Below, piece by piece: positions 1 through 20,506 of a stretch of DNA of 64,000 nucleotides (within the stretch, counting starts at the first letter, position 1; the number at the start of each line of letters is the position of its first letter). The notes under the pieces are model-generated. The model was given only the letters and a program-made list of their open reading frames with translations. It did no database searches and was not told where the DNA came from. Where the stretch lies: assembly GCA_963942565.1 (NCBI GenBank), contig OZ012687.1, forward strand, positions 3,049,547-3,113,546, read 5' to 3'. The position numbers and the translations under genes are program-made. The stretch is from Maea johnstoni (taxonomy: Eukaryota > Annelida > Polychaeta > Spionida > Magelonidae).

Positions 1-9464
<9,464 letters not shown>

Positions 9465-9524
9465 CGCTGAAACCTGTCTTTCCCCTTCACCGTGCTGTAT
9501 GCTATGCTGTGAAAATGAGCTGAG

Positions 9525-9531
9525 TTATATA
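9525..9531 (-). promoter_or_regulatory. Candidate TATA box of gene A
   Basis: TATATAA on the minus strand, about 60 bases upstream of the start codon, which would place transcription start within some 30 bases of the ATG. Gene B has GATATAA at the matching place. Confidence 0.55.
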
Positions 9532-9625
9532 CCTGGTAACCCGCAATGGGAGGATGCCTTCCTTTATTTACATAATAATACCACTTGAATGCAGCGCTGA
9601 TGAGTTATTGAATATAGCATTTTTT

Positions 9626-9900
9626 CAAGGTCTGGCAAAATCACCGACCTTATCAAGTAAGCTATTCCAGCACGAGCTTGTACTGTAGGGAACTGTTTTT
9701 TCGGCTACCCACGGTATAGTAGGTGGGTGACATTATAATCAGATATTTGTAAAAAAAAGTTGTTTGTTCAAAATCGATTGTAGATAATAAAATTATTTCG
9801 AAATACCAAGGTCATACATATTGCACATTAAATGGCCTGCATTGAAAATCACTGACCTTATCAGAGAAGCTATTCCAGGTTGAAATGGCAATTTAACGCT
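9626..9900 (-). promoter_or_regulatory. Recurrent upstream units of gene A (two copies)
   Basis: Two copies (9626-9680, 9838-9900) of a sequence whose plus strand reads AAAATCACTGACCTTATCA then GCTATTCCAG and a GGCACTTTAA-like end. On the minus strand this gives TGATAAGGTCA, which holds a GATA core and an AAGGTCA half-site. Copies also occur upstream of every other exon-1 copy in the window. Regulatory role is inference. Confidence 0.45.
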
Positions 9901-10649
9901 TCCAATGGTAAGGCTACTCTCTCCCATCTAAACCTTGTCATATTGTTATTCATTGGATAGCTCTCGCTGATTACTCTCATATATGTACCCATGTTCCAGA
10001 GTTTCAGTCGTTTTGCAGGTTTTTTTTGCATCATTCAGTTCTGGCCAAATGAGTCACCGGCAGCATAAGGGTTAAGTGACTTTTCTGGCTAAAGCCGTTA
10101 GTACATGTGATAGTCGGGTTGGTTGGTACTTTTCAGAGGTACAAAACACAGCCTGTTTTTGAATGGCCATGATTCCCTACTTTGAGAATATGAACGATGG
10201 ACTGTCTGTAGTGGTAGCTCATACTGAGAAAACTGACTACACGTACATACATGTAGTATGCGATTTTTCTTTTAATGTCAAATTGGACGATTCACAGATT
10301 TTAGAGCCTTGTATTTTCCGATCTAACAATCCACTCGTGTGTCCACTAGGTGAATAGTGTAGTGACATTTTTTACTTGGAGGAGATTTTAATAGCCTATC
10401 CTATATATGTTTCAAAGGTTTTTGTACGTCAGTTAATGATAAAATTATAATTGAACATATGCGAATCATCAATTTTAAATGTGATTCCAAGTGAAACAAA
10501 TCTTTTCACCTAGTCCAGTGCTCTCTAACTGCAGAACCTGCAGTCAGACTTAGTATATTCTGCCAATTCTGATGACTCTTGTCATTTTTGTCACATTTGT
10601 CATCTTTAGGTCAGAAACAGCTGAATCATTAAAGAGCCTTTAAAGCAGG

Positions 10650-10862
10650 GCCTACCCTCATGGTCTTGTGGTCTACGGCGTTGCCACTGACTTCTAACTG
10701 TCTCTCACCACTGCCCAGGTTTGAATCCTGGCCGGGGCGTGTGAGAAAGTTACTAGTGACTACTGGGGTCAGGCAGTGGATTTTGCCGAGTTCCTCCACC
10801 ACTTACGACTAGCAAGTCACGAAAAAATGACAAAAAATCGAAATTCCAAATTCCAAATTAAA
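10650..10862 (+). mobile_element. tRNA-derived SINE (family S1)
   Basis: The head resembles a tRNA with a B-box GGTTTGAATCC at 10719-10729. It ends in a tail AAAATGACAAAAAATCGAAA followed by TTCCAAAT. The same tail recurs near 22530, 40730 and 63290. Confidence 0.7.
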
Positions 10863-11467
10863 GCATGCACAAGACAACTCTATTATTGATATCATTCTCC
10901 AGTATATGATAATCCCATTTCTGTTTTTTTTGTTCTTTCCTAAGTTCGTTCTTTTGATTTATCCTTGTTTTTTTTCACCTCCTATGTATGTACGTTATCT
11001 TATTTTTGTTTTCTGTGTTTTGACAAATACTGATGTATATCGTATTATTTTGCAGTGCAGTCAATAAAGCATATTGTTATACCTCACCCTATATCAAGAG
11101 TCATTTAATAGTTCACGCTATCAGCCAGAAAGAGTGTAATAATAGTACAAGCAGGTAAATAATTGCCAGTAAATAGTCTAACCTATTCTATGGTGGCCGG
11201 CCGCATTTGATTAATAAGACCGGGTGAAATGTGCTGGGCCGTTTGACAACTAACTTTTAATAAAACTAAAATAACTATGCTATTAGCTTGCCGAATCATT
11301 TATAAGGTGTAACAAGAGTTCTTCAACGGAATGGCGATTACAATTATAGTTTAAAGTCATTAGCCGGCTTATCAAATGAATGCTGCTGCTGAACATTTAA
11401 TTCAGCTCTGGTGCTCTCGTAAGATTTTACCGCTTGTTAGGCCTATCAAATGTTCGGTATAACAACA

Positions 11468-11609
11468 CAGTTATTGCCTGTCATGTTTGTGTATAGCGCA
11501 GATTATCACCCCCCGAAGGGAATTATTTCGCTCGGGCGTTGCCCTCGGAAAATAATTCATTCTCTGGGTGATAATCTGCCCTATCCACTAAAAAGCCAGG
11601 CAATAACTG
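11468..11609. repeat. 142-bp hairpin element
   Basis: Ends are inverted repeats (CAGTTATTGCCTG / CAGGCAATAACTG), with a second inner pair (GCAGATTATCACC / GGTGATAATCTGC) and a third (GAATTATTTCGCTC side). Nearly the whole unit is palindromic, a foldback MITE-like structure. No clear target duplication. Confidence 0.75.
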
Positions 11610-11670
11610 TTTACTATACTATACTATGAAGAGAGGTTTCATCCGCATATTTGCTTATATTATGCTCTTT

Positions 11671-12312
11671 TTAATGAATAGTTACACCCTCAATGTCTCC
11701 ATCATTTCCGACTGCTGAACTCAGGATTTCTCCCCAAAGAATAATGAGATAAGGGGAAATTCGATCTCCATGTCTGCATCCCCTCCCCAGCAGGAAATAG
11801 TCCGATAAGTACCCATTTAGTTTGATGCAAGATTTTGAATTTTCCCTCAATATTCCGTCCAACTGATTATGTTTGGTCCAAAAATGAAAGCAGCTAGACT
11901 TTTTGAGATGAAGCGCCAGGATAAACTGTTGAATGCATTTCCATAAGCCACCAACAAAATAAGACTTAAACAATTATGGCATTACATCGCAAGTACAATG
12001 TCCATCATTAACCTAGTATTTTCAGTTATAGATATATTCCATGAAACTCCTCTGATCCTTGTGTATGAGTATTGGCAAGACGGCTCTAGGTCTATTAGTG
12101 ATAGTTAAAGAAGAAGTAGAAGTGATGAATAAATGGTCTTCAGAGCCGAATCTTGGAGATATAAGACGATAATTAGGGACTCGTATAACAAAGTTTGCCT
12201 CGATTTCAAAAATGAGGGTGACAAAACATGGAAAGCATGGGTTTAGAAAAATGACTCCCCTAAATGCTAGGGGGGGGGGGGGGGGGGGGGTGGGGAGGCT
12301 GTGCTGTAACAT
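11671..12312 (-). mobile_element. L1/Tx1-like LINE relic (RT fragment)
   Basis: Minus-strand reading gives GCRHGDRISPYLIILWGEIL followed by VGNDGDIEGV, matching the GCRQGDPISPYLF-type segment of L1/Tx1-clade reverse transcriptases. Heavily decayed. A paralogous relic lies at 40669-41430 in the matching place between the exon-1 copies of gene B, so the insertion predates the A/B duplication. Confidence 0.7.
12270..12290 (+). repeat. Poly-G run of 21 bases
   Basis: Twenty-one G on the plus strand, then TGGGGAGG. The paralogous relic at 41408 has only short G runs, so the tract grew in this copy. Confidence 0.9.
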
Positions 12313-12799
12313 TTTTAGAATGTTGTTCTTTTAGTTCCTAGATGTTATCCCAGGTGTAGAGACATTCTTAATAGTGGGCACCGAGTGACATTCTAGTTAA
12401 GATATACATATCATCAATTTTCGCATGAATAAAAATGTATACATACATACACAGATAGTTAGTCCTAAAGGAATGAGAAATCACCAATGTTAATAACTCG
12501 CAAAAAATGTTATCAGTCTAAGGAGCCTTGAACTGCAAATTCGATAAACATGTTAGAGAATGAGATCTTCTTGTTTCATTATTATTTACATTATTCTTGA
12601 TAAAAGAGTTGATAACAGAGAGTGCATCCTCTCTTTGAAATAGAGGTCTTTAAAAAGAAGTAATTGAACTGTTAGATAATGATAGATTTGAACCTATATA
12701 TGAATTAAGTAGGATTCTACGTTTAATTCAACAACATTACCCTTTTTTACATATCTTAATTCATGACATCATTTTACATAAACAGCCATGTCCATCTAC

Positions 12800-12875
12800 C
12801 TTGAATATGTTCTTAGTATATCTGCGCTGCTGTGAAACATAAAAGAGTCAGTTTAAGACTGTCCAGCCCAACCAT
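12800..12875 (-). pseudogene. Decayed second copy of laccase exon 1 (A')
   Basis: 76 bp, same length and splice-donor context (CAAG/GTAGAT) as gene A exon 1. The reading starts ATG GTT GGG and keeps the CFTAAQI leader end, but an in-frame TAA follows (after QIY), so it cannot supply a start exon. Flanks are also homologous (12440-12700 matches 8590-9000), showing that a whole first-exon module was duplicated 3.4 kb apart. Confidence 0.85.
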
Positions 12876-13720
12876 ACCTGAAACCTATGTTTTCCACTTG
12901 GCCATACGGTATGAGTGCGACAGACTTTAAAATGCGCGACAAGCATTGCTAGCTTGCTAAATCATCATGCTACATGGTCGGTAGAGTCTTCTGTACACTC
13001 TCAAATATATCATCATATGCAGATTGTGTTAAATATGTGAACTATACCATCACCTTAATGGTGTCATTCTTTTTGCTTGATTGAGGACTCTATTATTGAT
13101 ACAAGGCTAATATCATAGTGGCAACTGATGAAAATTGCACCAGGAACGGTCGTCTGAGCTCGCGGATAATTACTCTTGGAAACCCCTGCCTTAACGGAGA
13201 AGATATTCCAGGTTGACCTGGCACTTTAAGTTCCTGTTTTAAGGCTGCAACTTTATAGTAAGTTATTATTGCTAGGTATTTGTTCAAAACACAAAATGCT
13301 GCAAGATTCAACACATTGAGTAAGTGTTGTAAAGATTTATTCTAATCATATACTGTAAATCACTTAAGTATAGCGGGAACAATAATATAGCGCTTATAGC
13401 GCTCTGCCCATATGCGCCATTATAAAATACCCGTCTTTATTAAATTCTTAGTTGAACTTGCTGCGGCTGTTCCCGTTCACCGCTATACTTAGATCACGCT
13501 ATCCAGAGTAGTACCGTAATTGCGCTATATAATGTTTACATCATATTTAAGTAACTAACAGGCATCAGAGAAAACAAATGCAATGAAAAGTTTTGAATCT
13601 TTTTAATAACTCTCACTCTCTCTCTCTACATGCCTGGCTCCAAAGCGCAAGTTCGTCAGTTTCAGTCTCCGCTGGATCCACAAGTAGGTTGGCCTGGCCT
13701 GGTCACAGTATATGCATATA
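12876..13720. other. Upstream of the decayed exon-1 copy
   Basis: No gene. One more upstream-unit copy at about 13187-13232, and a partly palindromic stretch 13370-13500 (TAAGTATAGCGGGAACA-like and its inverse), possibly a decayed MITE. Confidence 0.5.
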
Positions 13721-14195
13721 CAGTGGAACCTGTCAAATTGAACACCTGCGTACATTGAACAATTTTTCATGTCCCGGCACACTCCCATTGGAAATCAATG
13801 GGAGGCTACCTGGATACATTGAACAACTGTCTACCTTGAACATTGAACACCAAATTTGTTACCGCAGGCCACATTTAACCTGTCTACTTTGAACATTCTG
13901 CACTGATTTGAAACTTTTCACTGAAAACCAGGACAAATGAGATCCATAAGATTAACTGTTTTGTTAAGTGATATTTTTCAAATGCTGAACATGTGCAGTT
14001 TTTAACTATATGAAGAAAGTTAGGTAAAGACAGAGTAGATTATGCAATGAAATGATCATGTTTCTCTAATAACCCGTGATTTTGTTTCTATTTCACCCGA
14101 CCTCCAATTACTCAGAACCTGGATACATTGAACACCTGCGTACATTGAACACTTTTTCTTTTCCCGTGAATGTTCAATGTAGACAGGTTCCACTG
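13721..14195. mobile_element. Pogo/Tigger-like MITE, 475 bp
   Basis: Terminal inverted repeats CAGTGGAACCTGTC / GACAGGTTCCACTG flanked by TA on both sides (13719-13720, 14196-14197), the target site of the Tc1/mariner-pogo superfamily. Internal sequence consists of repeated TACATTGAACACCTGCG-like motifs and has no transposase, so it is non-autonomous. Confidence 0.85.
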
Positions 14196-14197
14196 TA

Positions 14198-14583
14198 GTA
14201 TTTATTCATGAGAAATTATACTAGTGGTAGATCCTATTCCTTTATCGTGTGCGCCACAAAATGGCTTTATAAATGAAAAGTATCATTTTAATTGGTAAAA
14301 ATATTCATCGCGTTTTGAGAAAGTAATGAAATTAACATCACCTTTCAATAAGTTTACATTCTCTCTCTTTTGAATCGGCTCCAGGAAGCTAGAAATAATG
14401 TTCTAGCTAAGCTACTGTGAGCTTACTCGATTCCTGCAATAGTAGAATGCCAGGCTGGGTGGAACATGTGGCCACCTTTTAGGGGAAATTGATACTATTT
14501 TCTACATTTCCCATTGCAAATTACATCTTCAAAATTTAATAACAGTTATAGCTAAATTAAAACTATCAACTGCACATACGCAC
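14198..14583. other. Intergenic stretch, nothing recognised
   Basis: AT-rich sequence without a recognised gene or repeat. Confidence 0.5.
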
Positions 14584-14916
<333 letters not shown>

Positions 14917-15007
14917 TGTAACACAAGATGGCATTGATAAACACTATCACAGGTACATCTGATTGTGATCATATGCAGCTCCTGATATAGAATCTCCGAT
15001 GGTTAGG
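14917..15007. repeat. Target-site duplication of the LINE, left copy (91 bp)
   Basis: Begins TGTAACACAAGATGGCATTG and ends TCCGATGGTTAGG; identical to 20507-20597 except one base (14987 A, 20577 G). Confidence 0.93.
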
Positions 15008-15123
15008 GTTTAACACCCCTAGTGTCGCCATGTACGTTTTACTATATCGACTATCATAGCAAATGCACGTTTCTGTATGTATATACTACTGCTGATCTAT
15101 GTTATCTATGTATTTTACAGTCC

Positions 15124-15271
15124 AGCGACACACCTGCTCAGGTCAATGATGTGAAGATCTGGACACGGGCTATACAGAGGCTTTGGAGTGTGACCTGAGC
15201 AGCGACACACCTGCTCAGGTCAATGATGTGAAGATCTGGACACGGGCTATACAGAGGCTTTGGAGTGTGAC
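15124..15271 (+). repeat. Two 77-bp tandem units at the LINE 5' end
   Basis: AGCGACACACCTGCTCAGGT begins at 15124 and again at 15201; units run to GGAGTGTGAC. Tandem 5' units act as promoter monomers in some LINEs. The ORF1 start codon lies in the first unit. Confidence 0.88.
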
Positions 15272-16583
15272 TCGACCCTTCTACACCAGAATACTAGTTT
15301 ATAGAATGAGACGGTCCGAGCATCATCCTACAAAGACCGATGTCCAGCCCAGATCCGGAACATCACCATCTATATCAACAAGTTACGTTGACCTTGAACA
15401 ATGTAATATGTATACATACCGACCTATGAATATAAATGTCCCGAGACAGGTAGATCTCACTCCCTATCTCAATGCAGTATATGATGAATATGATAATTAT
15501 ATGTACCTACCAATACCTAAATGTAATTCCATACCCTGCACTTCAGTCTGGTATGTTCATATTGAACCCGTTTTATGTCTACTTGACCCGACCGGTCAGG
15601 GGACCACTGTGTATAACTGCATAAGCCAGCTCCACTATGAGATGGCTCAGGGTATTCCAATCATTGAACATAAAATAGCTGCAATACAGCGGGTAAGCTC
15701 CACGAGCAGTTCTAATATACACCGGATGAACATGACCACTTCTAGTGACACATACGTACACGTCTACGGACAAGGTTCTGTACGAATACCCATCTTGTAT
15801 ATATCAATAAGTTTCCTCAGTATATTCAATAATCCCTATTGTAATATCTATCATACGAATAATACACCTACCGATAATAACATCAACGGTATTTATGAAC
15901 TGATGGAATATATGTATACCATACGTGATATAGAACACAATCGAATGACAAACTCCTATATGTTATATATTACATATGATATGAAGACTCTTGGTAATGC
16001 CTCCTTCTGTCTTTTCAGTGATCTAACAACTCACCGCTGCATATCATACGTTTATGACAACGATGGACTTATACCAAACGGCGATCAATGCATACACAAA
16101 GCACTCTGGGGGATATCTCCGTATATACAAAATATCCATGGATCGACAGATGCAGTCAATGCATATTCCAAATGTACGCATGAAGTAACAAGCAGGATAT
16201 GTGCACCGAAATGTCGTCTGTATGAACATTTATGTCTAATGGTATATAAACCCCCTCAGGGTGTTTTGGGTGCAAATGCGCCAGTTGGTATACTCCTAAT
16301 ATACATATGTAAACAAGACTTTATGATACGCGGATTGTTTATGGAACATGCGAGCAGGAATTATCGTGCAAACACTAACGAATATTCATGCCTACGCTTG
16401 TATACAAAAAATCAGTGTATCAAATGTCTAACTCTCAAACTAAAGCTTGTCAGTATTTCTAAATGTTGTAATCATCCTTTGGCCCGGATAATTGCAACAA
16501 ATGTTATGATATGTAGTCAGACCACCCTGAACCTCCATGAAAGATACAATCAAAATATCAAACTGGAATTGTCGTGGTTATAG
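15183..16583 (+). CDS. LINE ORF1 protein (466 aa, no recognised domain)
   Basis: Open frame upstream of ORF2 in the ORF1 position, where LINEs encode an RNA-binding chaperone. Starts MECDLSSDTPAQ within the tandem 5' units; later in-frame Met codons near residue 100 are alternative starts. I see no CCHC knuckles, RRM or clear coiled coil. The protein is rich in Tyr, Ile, Asn and Met with scattered Cys (CIKCLTLK near the C-terminus). Ends RYNQNIKLELSWL and overlaps ORF2 by 47 bases in another frame, so ORF2 translation would need reinitiation or a similar event. Not recognised by family; identity rests on position. Confidence 0.7.
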   Translation: MECDLSSDTPAQVNDVKIWTRAIQRLWSVTRPFYTRILVYRMRRSEHHPTKTDVQPRSGTSPSISTSYVDLEQCNMYTYRPMNINVPRQVDLTPYLNAVYDEYDNYMYLPIPKCNSIPCTSVWYVHIEPVLCLLDPTGQGTTVYNCISQLHYEMAQGIPIIEHKIAAIQRVSSTSSSNIHRMNMTTSSDTYVHVYGQGSVRIPILYISISFLSIFNNPYCNIYHTNNTPTDNNINGIYELMEYMYTIRDIEHNRMTNSYMLYITYDMKTLGNASFCLFSDLTTHRCISYVYDNDGLIPNGDQCIHKALWGISPYIQNIHGSTDAVNAYSKCTHEVTSRICAPKCRLYEHLCLMVYKPPQGVLGANAPVGILLIYICKQDFMIRGLFMEHASRNYRANTNEYSCLRLYTKNQCIKCLTLKLKLVSISKCCNHPLARIIATNVMICSQTTLNLHERYNQNIKLELSWL

Positions 16584-19500
16584 GTCGTCAGTACCTTACA
16601 TAAGAGAGCTGTGCGACAGGTCGGACATAGTGCTGATCTGTGAACACTGGCTCCACGCCAATAAGTTGTCCTCTTTTGACGATGTATCAGACAATACCTG
16701 CTATCTCGCGAGAGCAAGTAACGAATCAAATGCTGATGCTTTCGGTCAGCGGAGGGGACAGGGAGGTGTGTCTATAATCTGGCATAAAAACATGGTCGGA
16801 GTCAGTCCAATGCTTGACTGTGTACATGACAGAGTATGTGGTATCCGTATCCAGAATAAAAAAGGAGCGGTATTCTATATTTTCTGTGTTTATTTACCTG
16901 CAAAAGGCTGTAGTGGGGACCTACAAACATGTTTAGACGAACTTAGTGGTATTATAGAAAACACTGAGATAGGCTCTAACATAATAATTTGTGGAGATTT
17001 CAATGGTGATATGGGGTCAAAGGGTGGAACACGGAACCAGAGGAAATGCACCAGAGAAGGCAAAATAATATATGAGTTTATGTGCAAACATAACTTGTTC
17101 GCTGCCAATTTAAGTCCCAATGCAAAAGGCCCAGTTGACACCTTCCATGGCCCAAATGGCTCTAGTTGCATAGATTATGCCCTTATCTCAAACGATATCT
17201 CTGACAAATTAATCGAATGCATCACCCTGGACCATGAAACCCTCAATACGTCTGACCATAACCCTATCATTATTGACCTCGACTTGGGTGGTATAGAGAG
17301 GAATACAATTTCAATGGATAGGAAAGGTGGGCTCAGGTGGAACAAAATCCCCCCCGATAAGCTCTACAGGGAGTATTCTTTACCAGTTGAGGCTAGGCTA
17401 AATGCGATCACAAGATCCCTCTCAAGTCCAACATCATCCCCAGAGATGATTGATAAAGCTTTCGAGGATGTAACGCAAACTATACGGGAAGCTGAACGTG
17501 TCATCCCTAGATCACGACATAGATCACACATAAAACCATTCTGGTGCCCAGAACTAGATTTCCTTAAAGCCAACAAAATCAAGATGTACAGGGAGTGGTG
17601 TAACGCTGGTCGGCCACGAAATATTGATAACCCATTTAGGGCAGCACATAATGAAGCGAAAAAACGTTTCAGATATAGAATTAAACAAATTTCCAAGTCT
17701 TATGAAGAACAAAAGATATGTGACGCATCAAAGAATGCCGAAACTGACCGTAATGGTTTCTGGCATATGCTTAAAAAAGCCAGAAATGGAAATAAAGTCA
17801 CTATATCTGCTGTGAAGAATAAGACAGGAAAAGTAGTTCACAGTATTGATGAAATACTAGAAGTATGGCGCCAGCATTTCAGCACTCTATGCACACCAAG
17901 GGCCCTACCACACTATGACAAAGAGCACTATGACGTAGTATGCAAATCCGTCACCAGGTGGCATGGTATGAGTGATAATGATGAATTCCTCGAAGATGAT
18001 TTCACAGAACGAGAGATTAGACAAGCGATTAATAAACTAAATGGGGGCAAAGCCCCAGGTCACGATGGTATAACAAAAGAACACATTAAACCAGTCGAAA
18101 ACTCTATGGTAAAATTCCTGGAAACAGCCCTCTCTAGAATGGTAGCTACAGAATACATACCATCTAACTTCAGACGCGGTATACAAATTCCTCTGTATAA
18201 AGGTAAAAACACCTCGACATTAGATCCAAATAATTTCAGAGGAATAACGCTCCTCAGTACCTTTAATAAAATTTTTGAAATACTACTTTGGGCCAGAATA
18301 GAAAAATGGTGGCACGATAGTGGAGCAGTGTCTGAGTCACAGGGAGCTTGCCGAAAAGGTGTATCATCCCTCCATACAGCACTCCTACTACAGGAAACCA
18401 TTGCAACAAATCTAGAAGAAGGGAAAAGGGTTTTCGTTACATTCCTAGATGTCAGCAAGGCTTTTGATAGGGTCTTCATCGAGGGACTTTTCTATCAATT
18501 ACGCAATATTGGCATAGTGGGTAAAACATGGAGGATGTTATACAGCTGTTATAAAGGATTTCTATGCAAGGTTAGGATACACAATAGATTCTCCCAGTGG
18601 TACGAAATGACCTGCGGAATACATCAAGGTGGTTATCTTTCATTGTTAAAATACGTAGCATTTATAAACACCTTGTTAGTGGAACTTAGGGAGTCCAATT
18701 TGTGCTGTAATCTGTATAGGATACCTAGTTCACCTTTAGGATACGCAGACGATATCGCTGCTGCAACTACTGCTAAAAATAAGACTGAACAAGTTCTAGA
18801 CACTGTTTTCAAGCATAGTTGCAAGTGGAGGTATGACCTTAATGCTAAGAAATCTGCAATAGTGGTATATGGGGAGACTTTGCAAGATCATAAAAACAAC
18901 CGCAAATACAGGTCGTATACTCTGGGACATGAAAGAGTCTTGGAAAAAATATCTTACGATCATGTCGGTGTTAAATCCTGCAACGGTAATAATTATATAG
19001 AAAGAACCGATGAAAAAATTAGTAAAGCAAGAAAAGCACTCAGTGCAGCGTCTGCTCTAGGTATAAAAAAGGGGGGCCTCAGCATAATGGCTTGCAATGT
19101 AATATACTGGTGCCTCATCATTCCAATATTAACATATGGCGCAGAGCTGTGGATACTAAAACAGAGTGATATCGACGCTTTAGATAAATTCCAAAGGTAC
19201 GCAGGACGTAGAGTCAAAAGATTTCCCACACACACTCCTAACGAAACTAGCTTCAGAGGATTGGGATGGATGCGTATAGAGAATTACATCAACGCCAAAA
19301 AACTGATATTCATCAGGACTATGTTAATTAGAGACAACGACTGTATCTTTAAACGAATGTTTAAACTACGTGCCATATCCTTCAACTCAAACATAGCATC
19401 AGGTATTGCAAACGCCAAAGATAGCCCAATATATGATATGCTCAGGGTATCCATTGTCTATAATGTATATGATACTGTGATGAACATGGTGTTAAATGAG

Positions 19501-20061
19501 CATACATATAGTAAGCTGCAATGGCGGAGGCTAATATGGGAGCGTGCGTGGGAAATCGAGGATGAAGACTGGGTTTACTGTTCAATGTTTTATAGTTGCA
19601 TGGAAAAGATTAATCTTACTATCGGCTCAAGTATGTACATGAATTGGTGGCACATCTCAGACATCTACCCACACCTAATGAAGCCATGCGAAACTATGGC
19701 TAAATTAGTATGTGGGGCAAGCGAATTAAGATCAGATGACTACAGACTGAAACATGCCACATACAACATGAAGGCGTGCACCCTCTGTAATTTAGCTGCT
19801 TACGAATGCTCAGAGCATATGATTATGTCATGTGCGCATAATGACGATCTACGTATAAGCATGATAAACGAAATAGAGAACTCACATGATTGCTTGTTTA
19901 CATGGGCTGACATGTCACCACAACACACATATAAGGTATTACTAGGCGGCAAAGTCGACAATACAAGCTACGAAGATATGATCCCTATTTGGTGCATTGC
20001 AGCAATATGGATACAAAGGATGTATAAAAGGACAATAAACGACAGGGCAGGAATTGGATAG
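16537..20061 (+). CDS. LINE ORF2: endonuclease-reverse transcriptase (1174 aa)
   Basis: Nicks target DNA and reverse transcribes the LINE RNA on it. N-terminal AP-like endonuclease: ISNWNCRGY at about 7-15, ICEHWL near 35, CGDFNGD near 152, SDHNPIIID near 238. Reverse transcriptase from about 500: FRGITLLS, FLDVSKAFDRV near 637, GIHQGGYLSLL, and the catalytic GYADD near 735. C-terminal region has C-x2-C-x9-H-x4-C (ACTLCNLAAYECSEHMIMSC, near 1080), a motif common in APE-type LINEs. No RNase H domain seen. Start at ATG 16537 puts the endonuclease motif at the usual N-terminal place. No internal stop. Confidence 0.93.
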   Translation: MKDTIKISNWNCRGYRSSVPYIRELCDRSDIVLICEHWLHANKLSSFDDVSDNTCYLARASNESNADAFGQRRGQGGVSIIWHKNMVGVSPMLDCVHDRVCGIRIQNKKGAVFYIFCVYLPAKGCSGDLQTCLDELSGIIENTEIGSNIIICGDFNGDMGSKGGTRNQRKCTREGKIIYEFMCKHNLFAANLSPNAKGPVDTFHGPNGSSCIDYALISNDISDKLIECITLDHETLNTSDHNPIIIDLDLGGIERNTISMDRKGGLRWNKIPPDKLYREYSLPVEARLNAITRSLSSPTSSPEMIDKAFEDVTQTIREAERVIPRSRHRSHIKPFWCPELDFLKANKIKMYREWCNAGRPRNIDNPFRAAHNEAKKRFRYRIKQISKSYEEQKICDASKNAETDRNGFWHMLKKARNGNKVTISAVKNKTGKVVHSIDEILEVWRQHFSTLCTPRALPHYDKEHYDVVCKSVTRWHGMSDNDEFLEDDFTEREIRQAINKLNGGKAPGHDGITKEHIKPVENSMVKFLETALSRMVATEYIPSNFRRGIQIPLYKGKNTSTLDPNNFRGITLLSTFNKIFEILLWARIEKWWHDSGAVSESQGACRKGVSSLHTALLLQETIATNLEEGKRVFVTFLDVSKAFDRVFIEGLFYQLRNIGIVGKTWRMLYSCYKGFLCKVRIHNRFSQWYEMTCGIHQGGYLSLLKYVAFINTLLVELRESNLCCNLYRIPSSPLGYADDIAAATTAKNKTEQVLDTVFKHSCKWRYDLNAKKSAIVVYGETLQDHKNNRKYRSYTLGHERVLEKISYDHVGVKSCNGNNYIERTDEKISKARKALSAASALGIKKGGLSIMACNVIYWCLIIPILTYGAELWILKQSDIDALDKFQRYAGRRVKRFPTHTPNETSFRGLGWMRIENYINAKKLIFIRTMLIRDNDCIFKRMFKLRAISFNSNIASGIANAKDSPIYDMLRVSIVYNVYDTVMNMVLNEHTYSKLQWRRLIWERAWEIEDEDWVYCSMFYSCMEKINLTIGSSMYMNWWHISDIYPHLMKPCETMAKLVCGASELRSDDYRLKHATYNMKACTLCNLAAYECSEHMIMSCAHNDDLRISMINEIENSHDCLFTWADMSPQHTYKVLLGGKVDNTSYEDMIPIWCIAAIWIQRMYKRTINDRAGIG

Positions 20062-20506
20062 TTGTAACTTACATTCTAAAACGGACGGAAATTCCTGGCC
20101 ATAAGAATTTAACTTGTGCCCTTTTTTGATAGCCTAGAAACAGGCTATTTTTCCAAATACACGCCTCCGATGCAAAGCTTATCCAGCTTCACAAATCCCA
20201 CTCTCATGTCCTTTATGTACAAACTTTGTCTATATATATCGAAAATATTTCGTAAATTAGCCTAGTTTAGACGTTAAATACCTTTTACGTTATTTCTTAA
20301 CTTTCAATATAGTTTTTCTTTGTTTACTTGCTTTCTCTTATTTATATTGTTCGTACACAATTTAAAAGTTAATAATTTATATATGGGAAATCTTTGATGC
20401 ATTTTCTATTATTCTACGTTGATTGATATATAATTTCCCGTATGAAATACAACGTATTTATATGATTTTGTACTCTGTTTACAGTCAATAAACATATATA
20501 TATATA

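Larger units (their letters stand above)
9465..12799. other. Upstream region of gene A, between the two exon-1 copies
   Basis: No host gene recognised. Contains two copies of the GATAAGGTCA-type upstream unit (9626-9680, 9838-9900), a SINE, a hairpin element and an L1-like relic, listed separately. Confidence 0.6.
15008..20506 (+). mobile_element. Full-length two-ORF APE-type LINE
   Basis: About 5.5 kb between 91-bp direct repeats. Order: 5' region with two 77-bp tandem units (15124-15271), ORF1 (15183-16583), ORF2 with endonuclease and reverse transcriptase (16537-20061), a 3' UTR of about 440 bp and an AATAAA at 20487-20492 followed by a short (TA)n tail. Both ORFs are open and the flanking duplications differ at one base, so the insertion is young and the copy may be competent. 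Clade was not settled by eye; the endonuclease start NWNCRGY and the C-terminal CCHC motif fit the I/Jockey/CR1 side of non-LTR elements. Confidence 0.9.

Noticed and set aside
13593-13892. 99-aa open frame on plus
   Set aside because: Mostly lies in the pogo-like MITE; no protein-like features.
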